In this document: positions 25,087 to 33,379 of the stretch, piece by piece
Position numbering within the stretch: the first letter of the stretch is position 1
Layout: every line of letters starts with the position of its first letter
Origin: Brevundimonas sp.
GTDB taxonomy: Bacteria; Pseudomonadota; Alphaproteobacteria; Caulobacterales; Caulobacteraceae
Direction: 5' to 3'
Assembly (NCBI RefSeq): GCF_003248455.1
Contig: NZ_QFNM01000026.1
Location: 1 to 42,233 of the forward strand
Length of the DNA: 42,233 nt
Notes under the pieces: generated by a model
Databases searched by the model: none
Told to the model about the DNA's origin: nothing
What the model saw: only the letters and a program-made list of their open reading frames with translations
Translations under genes and position numbers: made by a program

Positions 25087-27573
25087 ATGAGCGACCGCTC
25101 CCCAGGCCTGGCTCCCTCCCGCGTCACCGCGGTCCTGGGGCCCACCAACACCGGCAAGACCCATCTGGCGGTCGAGCGGATGCTGGGTCACGCCTCGGGC
25201 ATGATCGGCCTGCCGCTGCGCCTGCTGGCCCGCGAGATCTACGAGCGGATCGTGCGCCAGCGTGGGGCCTCAGCGGTCGCACTGATCACCGGCGAGGAGA
25301 AGATCGTCCCGCCGCGCCCCCACTATTTCGTCTGCACCGTCGAGGCCATGCCGCTGGAGCGGTCGGTCGAGTTCCTGGCCGTCGACGAGATCCAGTTGGT
25401 CGCCGACCCCGAACGCGGCCACGTCTTCACCCAGCGGCTGCTGCACGCGCGCGGCCGGTTCGAGACCATGTTCCTGGGCGCCGGAACCATGGAGCCGCTG
25501 ATCCGCCGCCTGGTCCCGGACGTGGAGATCGTGACGCGGGATCGGCTGTCCACCCTGTCCTACGCCGGGTCCAAGAAGCTGACGCGCCTGCCCCGCCGCA
25601 GCGCCATCGTCGCCTTCTCGACCGAGCGGGTCTACGCCATCGCCGAACTGATCCGGCGCCAGAGGGGCGGAGCGGCCGTGGTGATGGGCAGTCTGTCGCC
25701 GCGCACCCGCAACGCCCAGGTGGCCCTGTATCAGTCGGGCGAGGTGGACTTCCTGGTCGCCACCGACGCCATCGGCATGGGGCTGAACATGGATGTGGAC
25801 CATGTCGCCTTCGCGGGCCTTCGCAAGTTCGACGGGCGGCGGACCCGCTGGCTGCACGCCCACGAGATCGGCCAGATCGCCGGGCGGGCCGGCCGCCACC
25901 TGCGCGACGGAACCTTCGGCGTCACGGCCGAGGCGGAGGATCTGGACCCCGATCTGGTCGAACAGGTGGTCGAACATCGTTTCGATCCGGTCGAGGCGGC
26001 GGAGTGGAGGAACGCCCGGCTGGACTTCGACACCCTGCCCGACCTGCTGCGGTCCTTGACGGTGACGCCCCAGCGTTCGGGGCTGAGCCTGACCGCCGAG
26101 GCGCTGGACGAGACCCTGCTGCGCCGCCTGATCAAGGACGAGGCGATCGCCCGGATCGGCCGGTCGCGCGGGGCGGTGATGCGGCTGTGGGAAGCCTGCC
26201 AGCTGCCCGACTTCCAGAAGACGACGCTGGACGAGCACGCGCGCCTGGCCAAGGACGTCTTCACCGCCCTGACCGGAAAGCGCGGACGGCTGGCCGACGA
26301 CTGGATGGCGCCGCGCTTCGCCGAGGTCGATCGCGACGACGGCCAGATCGACCAGTTGTCGGCGCGGCTGTCGGCGGTGCGCACCTTGTCCTACATCGCC
26401 AACCGTCCCGACTGGGTCCACGACGCCAAGGGCTGGCGCGACAAGACCCGCGCGCTGGAGGACCGGCTGTCGGACGTGCTGCACGAACGTTTGACCGCGC
26501 GCTTCGTCGACCGCCGAACGACGGCCCTGATGCGCGCCCTGAACGTGCGCGAAGACGCCTTTGCCGGCGTGGCGGACGACGGCGAGGTCACGGTCGAGGG
26601 CCAGCTCGTAGGCCAGCTGGAGGGCGTGCGCTTCCAGATGGAGAAGGGATCGTCGGCGCTGGAGGACCGCACCCTGCGCCAGGCCGCCGTGCGCGCCGTG
26701 ACGCCCGAGATCAACCTGCGGCTGGGGCGGCTGGCGGCCGAGGCGGACGACGCCTTTTCGGTCGCGCCGGACGGGGCGGTGCTGTGGCGCGGCGTGCTGA
26801 CGGCGCAGATCATGGCCACGCCGCAGGGCGCCGATCCCTTCTCGCCGTCCGTCCGGCTGCTGGGCGAACTGGGCCCGACGCCGGCGCGCGAGCGGGCCAG
26901 GCGGCGCATCGAGGCCTGGCTGGCGACCGAGGCCGGCCGGGCGCTGCGCGATCTGCGTCGCCTGCGCCAGGCGGTGGAGACCGGCGCCCTGAAGGGCCTG
27001 CCGCGCGGGATCGCCTTCCGCCTGATCGAGGCCGGGGGCCTGATCGACCGGCGCGAGGTGGAGCGCGACCTGGCGGCGCTCAGCCAGGTCGAGCGGCGCA
27101 CGCTGAAGACCTTCGCCATCCGCGTCGGCGTCCATTCGGTGTGGCTGCCGGGCCTGCAGAAGCCCCGCGCGCGGCATTTCGCCCAAGCCTTCGTCGCCGC
27201 CCCCCTGATCCCGGCCACGCCCGATCCGATCTCCGCGCCGGCCGAACCGCCCTCGGCGCGCCTGTTGGCGGCGCACGGCCTGCGCCAGGCCGGGCGCTGG
27301 CTGGTTTCCGTCGATGCGCTGGAGAAGATGGCCGCGCTGCGCGGGGCCAGTCACGGCCGGCTGTCCGAAGAGGCCCTGACCGATCTGGGCTGGAGCGCCG
27401 ATCAGGCCAAACAGATCGTCGCCGCCCTGAAGACCGAGCGCGCCCGCCGGCCCGACGGGCCGGGCGCGGCGCCCCGTCCGGTGAAGGATTCGCCCTTCGC
27501 GGCCCTGGCCGTGCTGACGGCGCCGCCCGCCCGCCCCAAGCACCGCCGCTCCCGCCGAAAGGCGAAGGTTTGA
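25087..27573 (+). CDS. SUV3-like DEAD/H-box RNA helicase
   Basis: An 828-residue helicase of the Suv3/MgpS group. Walker A is LGPTNTGKT at 18-25, Walker B is VDEIQ at 99-103; the second RecA domain has VMGSLSPRTRN, ATDAIGMGLNMD and IGQIAGRAGRH. The long C-terminal part has helical and Arg-rich segments, ending in a basic tail. Mitochondrial Suv3 works in RNA turnover with an exonuclease; the bacterial role is not settled. ATG 25087 is chosen because the conserved part starts just after it; upstream ATGs at 24874-24967 would add residues of no family likeness. It is coupled to the next gene. Confidence 0.92.
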   Translation: MSDRSPGLAPSRVTAVLGPTNTGKTHLAVERMLGHASGMIGLPLRLLAREIYERIVRQRGASAVALITGEEKIVPPRPHYFVCTVEAMPLERSVEFLAVDEIQLVADPERGHVFTQRLLHARGRFETMFLGAGTMEPLIRRLVPDVEIVTRDRLSTLSYAGSKKLTRLPRRSAIVAFSTERVYAIAELIRRQRGGAAVVMGSLSPRTRNAQVALYQSGEVDFLVATDAIGMGLNMDVDHVAFAGLRKFDGRRTRWLHAHEIGQIAGRAGRHLRDGTFGVTAEAEDLDPDLVEQVVEHRFDPVEAAEWRNARLDFDTLPDLLRSLTVTPQRSGLSLTAEALDETLLRRLIKDEAIARIGRSRGAVMRLWEACQLPDFQKTTLDEHARLAKDVFTALTGKRGRLADDWMAPRFAEVDRDDGQIDQLSARLSAVRTLSYIANRPDWVHDAKGWRDKTRALEDRLSDVLHERLTARFVDRRTTALMRALNVREDAFAGVADDGEVTVEGQLVGQLEGVRFQMEKGSSALEDRTLRQAAVRAVTPEINLRLGRLAAEADDAFSVAPDGAVLWRGVLTAQIMATPQGADPFSPSVRLLGELGPTPARERARRRIEAWLATEAGRALRDLRRLRQAVETGALKGLPRGIAFRLIEAGGLIDRREVERDLAALSQVERRTLKTFAIRVGVHSVWLPGLQKPRARHFAQAFVAAPLIPATPDPISAPAEPPSARLLAAHGLRQAGRWLVSVDALEKMAALRGASHGRLSEEALTDLGWSADQAKQIVAALKTERARRPDGPGAAPRPVKDSPFAALAVLTAPPARPKHRRSRRKAKV

Positions 27574-27845
27574 GCGAGGACGCCTGCCGCATCGACATCT
27601 GGCTGTGGCGCGCGCGGTTCGTGAAGACGCGGGGACTGGCCGCCGATCTGGTCGAACGCGGCGCGGTGCGGTTGACGCATCATGGGCGCGAGACGCGGCT
27701 GGACAAGGCCAGCCGCTGCGTTCACGTCGGCGACCTGCTGACCTTCGCCCGGGACGGGCGCGTCACCAGCCTGCGCGTGGAAGCCTTGGGAGACAGGCGC
27801 GGACCCGCCGAGGAGGCCCGCGCCCTCTACGCCCTTACGTCTTGA
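27570..27845 (+). CDS. S4-domain RNA-binding protein, Hsp15-like
   Basis: A 91-residue protein. The S4 fold is seen in IDIWLWRARFVKTRGLAADLVERGAVRL and VHVGDLLTF, and is close to Hsp15, which binds stalled 50S subunits with peptidyl-tRNA. It starts at TTG 27570, overlapping the helicase stop (TTGA), so both are probably made from one message; this points to a shared RNA-related task. The non-ATG start is inferred from the overlap and from full family length. Confidence 0.88.
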   Translation: MSEDACRIDIWLWRARFVKTRGLAADLVERGAVRLTHHGRETRLDKASRCVHVGDLLTFARDGRVTSLRVEALGDRRGPAEEARALYALTS

Positions 27846-27875
27846 GGGCGCGATCTGCGCGAAAGCGCGACAGCC

Positions 27876-28502
27876 CTACTTTTGGATCACGAACTCGCCT
27901 TCGATGTGCAGCTTCACCTCGTCGGACACGGCCGGCAGGGCGTAGTTGATGCCGAAGTCCGAACGCTTGATGGTGGCTTCACCGTCGAAGCCGGCCTTGT
28001 AGGCGCCCATGACCGTTCCGGCGGCGTTGAACTCGACCTCGATGGTGACGGGCTTGGTCACGCCCTTCAGCGTCAGGTCGCCAACCACGGTCGCCTCGTT
28101 GGGGTCGGACGGATCGACCGTGACCGAACGCGACACGAAGGTCGCCGTGGGGTGGTTGGCGGTGTCGAAAAAGTCGGCCGTCTGCAGGTGACGCTTCAGC
28201 GCCTCGTCGTTCGGCGCCACGTCGGTCAGCGGGATGGTGGCGGTCAGGGTCGAGGCCGACGGATTGGCCGGGTCCAGCTTCAGCTGGGCCTTCACGTTCA
28301 CGAACTGGCCCGTATAGGTCGACAGGCCGAAGTGCTCGACCGACCAGGTGATCTTGCCGTGGCTGGATTCCAGTTCGTAGTCGCCGGCGGTGACTTCGGC
28401 CGGGTTCTTGGTCAGGGCGGCCTGGGCGACCACGGCCCCGCCGGCGGCGAGGCTGAGGGCCAGGGCGCCGGCCAGGGCGTATTTCATGAAGGGCGTGCGC
28501 AT
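27876..28502 (-). CDS. YceI-family periplasmic protein
   Basis: A 208-residue protein with a signal peptide (residues 1-28, ending AQAA). The YceI lipocalin-like barrel is clear: GDYELESSHGKITWSVEHFG, FDTANHPTATFVS, GDLTLKGVTKPVTIEV and IKRSDFGINYALP. YceI proteins bind isoprenoid or polyprenyl-like lipids in a hydrophobic cavity. The ATG at 28502 has AAAGGACA upstream. It is convergent with the S4-domain gene, 30 bases away, and divergent from fdxA. Confidence 0.93.
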   Translation of the reverse strand: MRTPFMKYALAGALALSLAAGGAVVAQAALTKNPAEVTAGDYELESSHGKITWSVEHFGLSTYTGQFVNVKAQLKLDPANPSASTLTATIPLTDVAPNDEALKRHLQTADFFDTANHPTATFVSRSVTVDPSDPNEATVVGDLTLKGVTKPVTIEVEFNAAGTVMGAYKAGFDGEATIKRSDFGINYALPAVSDEVKLHIEGEFVIQK

Positions 28503-28687
28503 GGGATGTCCTTTGAAGGAAGATAGATATGCAATCAACACAGTTGCGATTAAGCCTGACGGTTGTCAAGTCTCGACATGGCGAGTTTGAGAACGTCTCT
28601 CGGCTTAAGCCCCGCTGTTGACAGTTGGTTGCGTGGCCGCCATGTCGCAGGCCTCCCGCCCACAGTTCGACGCCCGCTCTTCGCCCA

Positions 28688-29029
28688 ATGACCTACATCG
28701 TCACCGACGCCTGCGTGAAATGTAAGTTCATGGACTGCGTCGAGGTGTGTCCGGTGGACTGCTTCTACGAAGGCGAGAACTTCCTGGTCATCGCGCCCGA
28801 CGAATGCATCGATTGCGGCGTGTGCGAGCCGGAATGCCCGGTCGACGCCATCGTGCCCGACACCGAGGACGAGCCGGACGGCAAGTGGCTGCAGATCAAC
28901 GCCGAATACGCCAAGGTCTGGCCCAACATCACCGTCAAGGGCACGCCCCCCGCCGATCGCGAACAGTACGAACGCGAGACCGGGAAATACGAGAAATACT
29001 TCAGCCCCAAACCGGGCAAGGGGTCCTGA
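28688..29029 (+). CDS. fdxA: 7Fe ferredoxin FdxA
   Basis: A 113-residue ferredoxin with one 3Fe-4S and one 4Fe-4S cluster. The Cys pattern is CVKCKFMDCVEVCPVDC followed by CIDCGVCEPECPVDA. The C-terminal extension (about 60-113: EYAKVWPNITVKGTPPAD and after) is typical of FdxA. It carries electrons at low potential; its partner is not known. The gene sits between the helicase/S4 pair and carD, an arrangement also seen in other Caulobacterales as I recall. Confidence 0.95.
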   Translation: MTYIVTDACVKCKFMDCVEVCPVDCFYEGENFLVIAPDECIDCGVCEPECPVDAIVPDTEDEPDGKWLQINAEYAKVWPNITVKGTPPADREQYERETGKYEKYFSPKPGKGS

Positions 29030-29063
29030 ACCCCGGCCGCGCGGCGGCCAAGCCTTGCCGCAA

Positions 29064-29089
29064 GTCCACGTCCGCCTTGTGGACGTTTT
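29064..29089 (+). terminator. Possible weak terminator after fdxA
   Basis: Two alternative 6-bp stems (GTCCAC with GTGGAC, or ACGTCC with GGACGT) are followed by TTTTG. It stands 35 bases after fdxA. The stem is short, so confidence is low. The whole 300-base gap 29030-29329 contains this, the putative promoter at 29088 and the hairpin at 29130; nothing else coding was found. Confidence 0.35.
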
Positions 29090-29115
29090 GAAATTCCGCA
29101 GATTTGTGATAGGTT
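29088..29115 (+). promoter_or_regulatory. Putative promoter of carD
   Basis: TTGAAA and TAGGTT are separated by 16 bases in an AT-rich stretch that stands out from the GC-rich surroundings. Transcription would start near 29122 and give a leader of about 200 bases. It was found by eye only. Confidence 0.4.
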
Positions 29116-29129
29116 CTGTTTCATTGGAT

Positions 29130-29160
29130 CGGGCGGTCCGCGAAACCTTCGCGCCGCCCG
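29130..29160 (+). promoter_or_regulatory. Hairpin in the carD leader
   Basis: CGGGCGG and CCGCCCG, with an inner CGCGAA/TTCGCG pairing, form a long stem just after the likely start of transcription. It is followed by only a few Ts. It may stabilise the message, attenuate it, or end transcription from fdxA. Confidence 0.45.
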
Positions 29161-29329
29161 TGTTTGCGACAGAATCCCGCCCATGGACGGGATCGGCCAG
29201 AGGTTTGGTGATCCGTTTCCGCATTTGACGCCCAGCATTGTCCGACCGACGGAGCGATCCGGCGGGCGAGACCCTGTTGGCGTTCGACGCGCCTTCGCTT
29301 CGCCCGTCCCTGACCGGGAAAGGACGAAT

Positions 29330-29860
29330 ATGACGAGCAAGACTGGTCTGGAGTTCAAGGTTGGCGACGCGGTCGTCTATCCCGCGCACGGCGTCGGCAA
29401 GGTGGCGGCGATCGAGACGCAGGAAGTCGCCGGCATGTCGCTGGAAGTCTATGTCGTGACCTTCGACCACGAGAAGATGACCCTGCGCGTCCCGACCAAG
29501 AAGGCCGTGACGGCGGGCCTGCGCTCGCTGGCCGCCGACGATGTCGTGACCAAGGCCCTGACCACGCTGAAGGGCCGCGCCCGCATCAAGCGCACCATGT
29601 GGTCGCGCCGCGCCCAGGAATACGAGGCCAAGATCAACTCGGGCGACCTGATCTCCATCGCCGAGGTGGTTCGCGACCTGCACCGCGCCGACACTCAGCC
29701 GGAACAGTCCTATTCGGAGCGCCAGCTCTATGAATCGGCCCTGGACCGCATGGCGCGCGAAGTCGCCGCCGCCAACAAGATCGACAAGGACGCCGCCGTC
29801 GAACTGCTGGCCAAGTCCCTCAGCGCCAAGAAGCCGATCCCGACCGCCGAAGCGGCCTGA
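29330..29860 (+). CDS. carD: CarD/CdnL-family RNA polymerase-binding regulator
   Basis: A 176-residue CarD-type protein. The N-terminal Tudor-like RNAP-interaction domain shows FKVGDAVVYPAHGVGKV and LEVYVVTFDHEKMTLRVP; the C-terminal helical DNA-binding domain shows RIKRTMWSRRAQEYEAKINSGD and LISIAEVVRDLHR. In Caulobacter the homologue is CdnL, which stabilises open promoter complexes at rRNA and other housekeeping genes. ATG 29330 has GGGAAAGGA before it. A strong terminator follows the gene. Confidence 0.95.
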   Translation: MTSKTGLEFKVGDAVVYPAHGVGKVAAIETQEVAGMSLEVYVVTFDHEKMTLRVPTKKAVTAGLRSLAADDVVTKALTTLKGRARIKRTMWSRRAQEYEAKINSGDLISIAEVVRDLHRADTQPEQSYSERQLYESALDRMAREVAAANKIDKDAAVELLAKSLSAKKPIPTAEAA

Positions 29861-29878
29861 GGTCGAGGCGAACCGACG

Positions 29879-29907
29879 AAAGGCCCCGGAGCGATCCGGG
29901 GCCTTTT
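29879..29907 (+). terminator. Rho-independent terminator after carD
   Basis: An AAAGGCCCCGG arm and its complement CCGGGGCCTTTT form an 11-bp stem around AGCGAT, ending in TTTTCG. It stands 18 bases after the carD stop. Confidence 0.88.
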
Positions 29908-29972
29908 CGTTTGACCGACATCAAGGCGCGACCGGCGCCGTTCTGGCTCCCTGCCTACCGAAGGAGCCGATC

Positions 29973-30368
29973 ATGACCGACGCCGCCGAAGCCCAGGACC
30001 AGCCGCTGGGGTTTCATCACATCCGTCTGGAACTGGCGCGCGAGCCCGGCCATCCCCAAGGCGACGCCGAGATCGGCTACGACATTCTGGCGCCGCTGGA
30101 CGACGAACGCCGGCTGAACGCCGCCATCTGGCGCGCGGCGCCCGAGCGGTGCCGCGTCAGGCGCTTTTTCCACGGGGCGACCATGACCTTCGGGCGGCTG
30201 CGCCACGCCGCTCCCGACCGCTGGTTCCTGGATTTCGAGCCGGGGCAGGCCGACGATGTTCGCGGCTTCCGGCTGGCGGACGAACGGTTCCGGGTCGGCG
30301 AATATGTCAGCCTGACCCAGGGCGCCGACACCCAGACCTATGTCGTCGCCCGGGCCGAACCCGTCTGA
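29973..30368 (+). CDS. Conserved hypothetical protein
   Basis: A 131-residue protein with no family I recognise. GAAGGAG lies 7 bases before the ATG. The sequence suggests a single mixed alpha/beta fold: FHHIRLELARE, a central AEIGYDILAPLDDERRLNA, then Arg-rich RRFFHGATMTFGRLR and a C-terminal beta part ending in GEYVSLTQGADTQTYVVA. There is no signal peptide or membrane helix. It is alone between the carD terminator and a convergent DUF3617 gene. Confidence 0.75.
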   Translation: MTDAAEAQDQPLGFHHIRLELAREPGHPQGDAEIGYDILAPLDDERRLNAAIWRAAPERCRVRRFFHGATMTFGRLRHAAPDRWFLDFEPGQADDVRGFRLADERFRVGEYVSLTQGADTQTYVVARAEPV

Positions 30369-30380
30369 TCCTCTCGGGCC

Positions 30381-30860
30381 TCAGAAATACTGGGCGTTCG
30401 CCGGACACTGGGCGCTGAGACGGCGCGCAGTGATGCTGGCGGGAATATAGGGGGTGCCGCGCACCAGCTGGGCGCCGCCGCGGAAGCTGAAGCTGGTGTC
30501 GGTATAGGTTCCGTTCAGGCGCACGGCGATGCGGCGGCCCTTGCGGTCCTGGCAGGTCCCCTCGAACCGGGCGTTGCCGTTCCCGACCACGCGCGTCGGA
30601 TAGGTGCAGCGCCACCTGTTGGTCGACAGGCCGCCGAAGAAGCGATTGATCTCGCTGGGACGCACGCACCGCTGTTCGGTGTCGCGCTGGCCCAGGGCGC
30701 TGGTGGTGTATTCCCAATAGCCGGGCAGGACTTCTGACTGGGCGGGGGTCTGGGCGGGCGCCAGGGCCGGGGCGGCCAACATGACGCCGCCGGCCATCAC
30801 CGGGGCCAGGACGGCGAGCGCCCTCTTGGGCAGGCGGTCGATCAGCGACGGACGGGACAT
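30381..30860 (-). CDS. Exported DUF3617-family protein
   Basis: A 159-residue protein with a signal peptide (about 1-37, ending APAQT). The DUF3617 pattern is visible: LPGYWEYTT, Cys in EQRCVRPSE, WRCTYP and FEGTCQDRKGR, where the cysteines may form disulfides. The function of the family is unknown to me. ATG 30860 has AGAAGG upstream; two ATGs at 30890 and 30902 lack a ribosome site and are less likely. It diverges from rpmB, with a 255-base gap. Confidence 0.83.
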   Translation of the reverse strand: MSRPSLIDRLPKRALAVLAPVMAGGVMLAAPALAPAQTPAQSEVLPGYWEYTTSALGQRDTEQRCVRPSEINRFFGGLSTNRWRCTYPTRVVGNGNARFEGTCQDRKGRRIAVRLNGTYTDTSFSFRGGAQLVRGTPYIPASITARRLSAQCPANAQYF

Positions 30861-30992
30861 GGCGGCCTTCTGTTCAGCGGAGGTGTTCATGATATGGGTC
30901 ATAGCGAGGCGATTTGAACGAGGCCTGAACGGCGATGTTCCCCGGATGGCGCCCCATCGACGAAGGATCGGCCGTTCCGGTCCAGACTCGAC

Positions 30993-31022
30993 TTGACGCC
31001 GAACCGCCTCTTCCCTTATACG
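30993..31022 (+). promoter_or_regulatory. Putative promoter of rpmB
   Basis: TTGACG at 30993-30998 and TATACG or TTATAC near 31016-31022, 17-18 bases apart, resemble a housekeeping sigma promoter. The leader would be about 85 bases long before the rpmB ATG. Confidence 0.55.
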
Positions 31023-31115
31023 GCCCCCTCTCGCGCGGGCTGGTTCCCGCGCGCAACTGTTTCATGCGTCTGCTCCCACGGTTGGGGGCGAACGCCGCAC
31101 CTTAAGGATCTGACG

Positions 31116-31412
31116 ATGTCGCGTCGTTGCGAACTCACCGGTATCGGCCCGATGGTCGGCCATAACGTGAGCCACTCGAACATCAAGACCAAGCGCCGCT
31201 TCCTGCCGTCGCTGAAGACGGTCAAGGTCACTTCGGACGCCTTGGGCCAGACCTTCAGCCTGCGCATCTCGAACGCCGCCCTGCGCACCCTGGACTTCAA
31301 GGGCGGCCTGGACGCCTTCATCGTCAAGGCCCGCGACGAGCAGCTGTCGATCGCCGCCCAGCGCATCAAGCGCCAGGTTCGCGCCAAGCTGGCCGAGCAG
31401 GCCGCCGCCTAA
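31116..31412 (+). CDS. rpmB: 50S ribosomal protein L28
   Basis: A 98-residue L28 with the family pattern CELTGIGPMVGHNVSHSN, KTKRRFLPSLKTV and LRTLDFKGGLDAFI. It is part of the large ribosomal subunit. ATG 31116 follows AAGGATC. It is a single-gene unit with its own promoter and terminator. No zinc-finger Cys pairs are present, so this is the zinc-independent form. Confidence 0.97.
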   Translation: MSRRCELTGIGPMVGHNVSHSNIKTKRRFLPSLKTVKVTSDALGQTFSLRISNAALRTLDFKGGLDAFIVKARDEQLSIAAQRIKRQVRAKLAEQAAA

Positions 31413-31435
31413 GCCGCGACGCTATCTTATTCTGG

Positions 31436-31463
31436 AAAGGCCGGTGGAAACGCCGGCCTTTTT
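31436..31463 (+). terminator. Rho-independent terminator after rpmB
   Basis: AAAGGCCGGTG and CGCCGGCCTTT form an 11-bp stem (one G-U) around GAAA, followed by TTCTTTG. A GNRA-type loop and U-rich tail make this one of the clearest terminators here. Confidence 0.88.
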
Positions 31464-31520
31464 CTTTGCGCGCCGTCCCGGTCGCGCTAGCCGTGTCGCC
31501 AGACCGAAGGGGAAAGTCCG

Positions 31521-33257
31521 ATGCGCATCAAGGCCCTGTTCGCCGCCGCCAGCCTCACGGCCCTGACCGCCCTGACGGCTTGCGCGACCGCGCCCCGGCC
31601 GCCGGCCCCGACGGCGCGCGAATCGACCGGCTTCACCCTGGCCACCGACCAGCCGCTCACGCCCGAACAGAGGGCGATGCGGTTCGACAAGGCCGATCTG
31701 ACCATCAAGGTTCTGCCCGCCGATAAGGCCATCGACGCCGTCGCCGTCTTGGATTTCACCACCACGGCCCCGCTGGAGCGGCTGGCGGTCGAGTTGGATA
31801 CGCTTCTGACCATCTCCTCGGTGCAGGTGGACGGGGTCGAGGTTCCCGCCGACCGCTGGTCCAACCCGGAGGGGCGGCTGACGGTCGCCCTGCCCCGCCC
31901 GCTGGCGGCCGGACAAAAGACCGCCCTGCGCATCGCCTACGCCGGCCAGCCGCGCGTGGCGCCCCGCGCCCCATGGGACGGCGGCTTCGTCTGGTCCACG
32001 GCGCCGACGGGCGAACCCTGGATCGCCACGGCCGTCCAGGGCGAAGGCTGCGACATCTTCTGGCCCTGCATCGACAGCCCGCACGGCGAGCCGGGCCGGG
32101 TCGACCTGCACATCACCGTGCCGTCCGACCTGTCGGCGCCGTCCAACGGCCGTTTCCTGGGCAAGGTCGATCACGGCGACGGCTGGACCACCTGGAACTG
32201 GTCGGCGAAATCGCCCAACACCTACGCTATCGCCCTGAACGTCGGTCCCTATGAAGAGGTCGCGGGCGAATATCGCAGCCGCTTCGGCAACACGATCCCG
32301 ATGGCCTACTGGCATCTGAAGTCGGACGCGCCGGAACAGGTCCAGGCCCTGTTCGCCCAGTTCCCGAAAATGCTGGACTTCTTCGAGGCCACAGTCGGCC
32401 CCTATCCCTTCGGCGACGAGAAGATGGGGGTGGTGGAGACGCCGCACCTGGGCATGGAGCACCAGACCATCAACGCCTATGGCAACGGCTACAAGATCGA
32501 CGGCCGGGGCTACGACTGGCTGTTGCAGCACGAGTTCGCCCACGAATGGTTCGGCAACCAGCTGACCAACCAGAACGCCGACGACATGTGGCTTCACGAA
32601 GGCTTGGGCAGCTACATGCAGCCGCTCTATGCGCGCTGGCTGCTGGGCGACCGCTACATGCAGCGCGAACTGGCCAATCAGCGCGAAGGGCTGATCAACA
32701 AATTTCCCGTCGTCTCGGGCGCGCCCAAGACCGAGGACGAGGTCTACAAGGGCGACGTCGGCCCCGGCAACGACATCTATTCCAAGGGCTCGCTGATCAG
32801 CCATTCCCTGCGCATGCTGATCGGGGACGCGGCGTTCCACGAGGCGCTGACGCGGCTGGTCTATGGGCGGCCCGATCCGAGGCCCGGCGCCTTCGCCCCG
32901 CTGTATCGTTCGACCGGCGACTTTCTGGAGATCGTCAACACCGTCACGGGCCAGGATTACGGCTGGTTCTTCCGCGGCTATCTCTACAACGCGGCCCTGC
33001 CGGTGCTGAACCAGACGCTGGAGGAGGGGGTGCTGCGGCTGGACTGGACGACCGGCGACGGGGCGGCCTTCCCCATGCCGGTGGAGGTCGAGATCGACGG
33101 CCGCGTCCAAACGGTGGCCATGACGGACGGCCGAGGGTCGATCCCGGTTCCGGCCGGCGCCCATGTCCTGATCGACCCGCAGAACAAGGTGCTGCGCCAG
33201 ATGGACGTGATCGACGCCCTCCAAGCCTACAAGGCGGCCCGCGCAAAGGCTGGTTAG
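31521..33257 (+). CDS. M1-family zinc aminopeptidase, lipoprotein
   Basis: A 578-residue protein anchored by a lipobox (LTALTAC, Cys21). The zinc site is HEFAHEW, His337 and His341, with Glu360 in MWLHEGLGSY. An M1-type N-terminal beta-sandwich comes first (about 50-240). The exopeptidase motif that is GAMEN in most M1 enzymes reads LGMEHQ at 310-315. It should trim N-terminal residues from peptides in the periplasm; the preference cannot be read. It lacks the long C-terminal helical domain of PepN (870 residues), so it belongs to the short M1 group. Confidence 0.92.
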   Translation: MRIKALFAAASLTALTALTACATAPRPPAPTARESTGFTLATDQPLTPEQRAMRFDKADLTIKVLPADKAIDAVAVLDFTTTAPLERLAVELDTLLTISSVQVDGVEVPADRWSNPEGRLTVALPRPLAAGQKTALRIAYAGQPRVAPRAPWDGGFVWSTAPTGEPWIATAVQGEGCDIFWPCIDSPHGEPGRVDLHITVPSDLSAPSNGRFLGKVDHGDGWTTWNWSAKSPNTYAIALNVGPYEEVAGEYRSRFGNTIPMAYWHLKSDAPEQVQALFAQFPKMLDFFEATVGPYPFGDEKMGVVETPHLGMEHQTINAYGNGYKIDGRGYDWLLQHEFAHEWFGNQLTNQNADDMWLHEGLGSYMQPLYARWLLGDRYMQRELANQREGLINKFPVVSGAPKTEDEVYKGDVGPGNDIYSKGSLISHSLRMLIGDAAFHEALTRLVYGRPDPRPGAFAPLYRSTGDFLEIVNTVTGQDYGWFFRGYLYNAALPVLNQTLEEGVLRLDWTTGDGAAFPMPVEVEIDGRVQTVAMTDGRGSIPVPAGAHVLIDPQNKVLRQMDVIDALQAYKAARAKAG

Positions 33258-33344
33258 CCGCTCATCCCGGAAAGCGGGGCCTCGCGTTCTGGCGTTCAGC
33301 GCAGACAGCGAAGGGCCCGCGCCTCGCCTCGCACAGGAACTGGA

Positions 33345-33360
33345 CCTCGCCTTCGCGAGG
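33345..33360. repeat. Short intergenic hairpin between convergent genes
   Basis: CCTCGC and GCGAGG pair around CTTC between the aminopeptidase and the DEAD-box helicase. It resembles the CTCGC.. CGAGG-type intergenic sequence near 4552 and may be a leftover of the same repeat class. Confidence 0.3.
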
Positions 33361-33379
33361 ATGGCCGGAAGGCCGAGAC

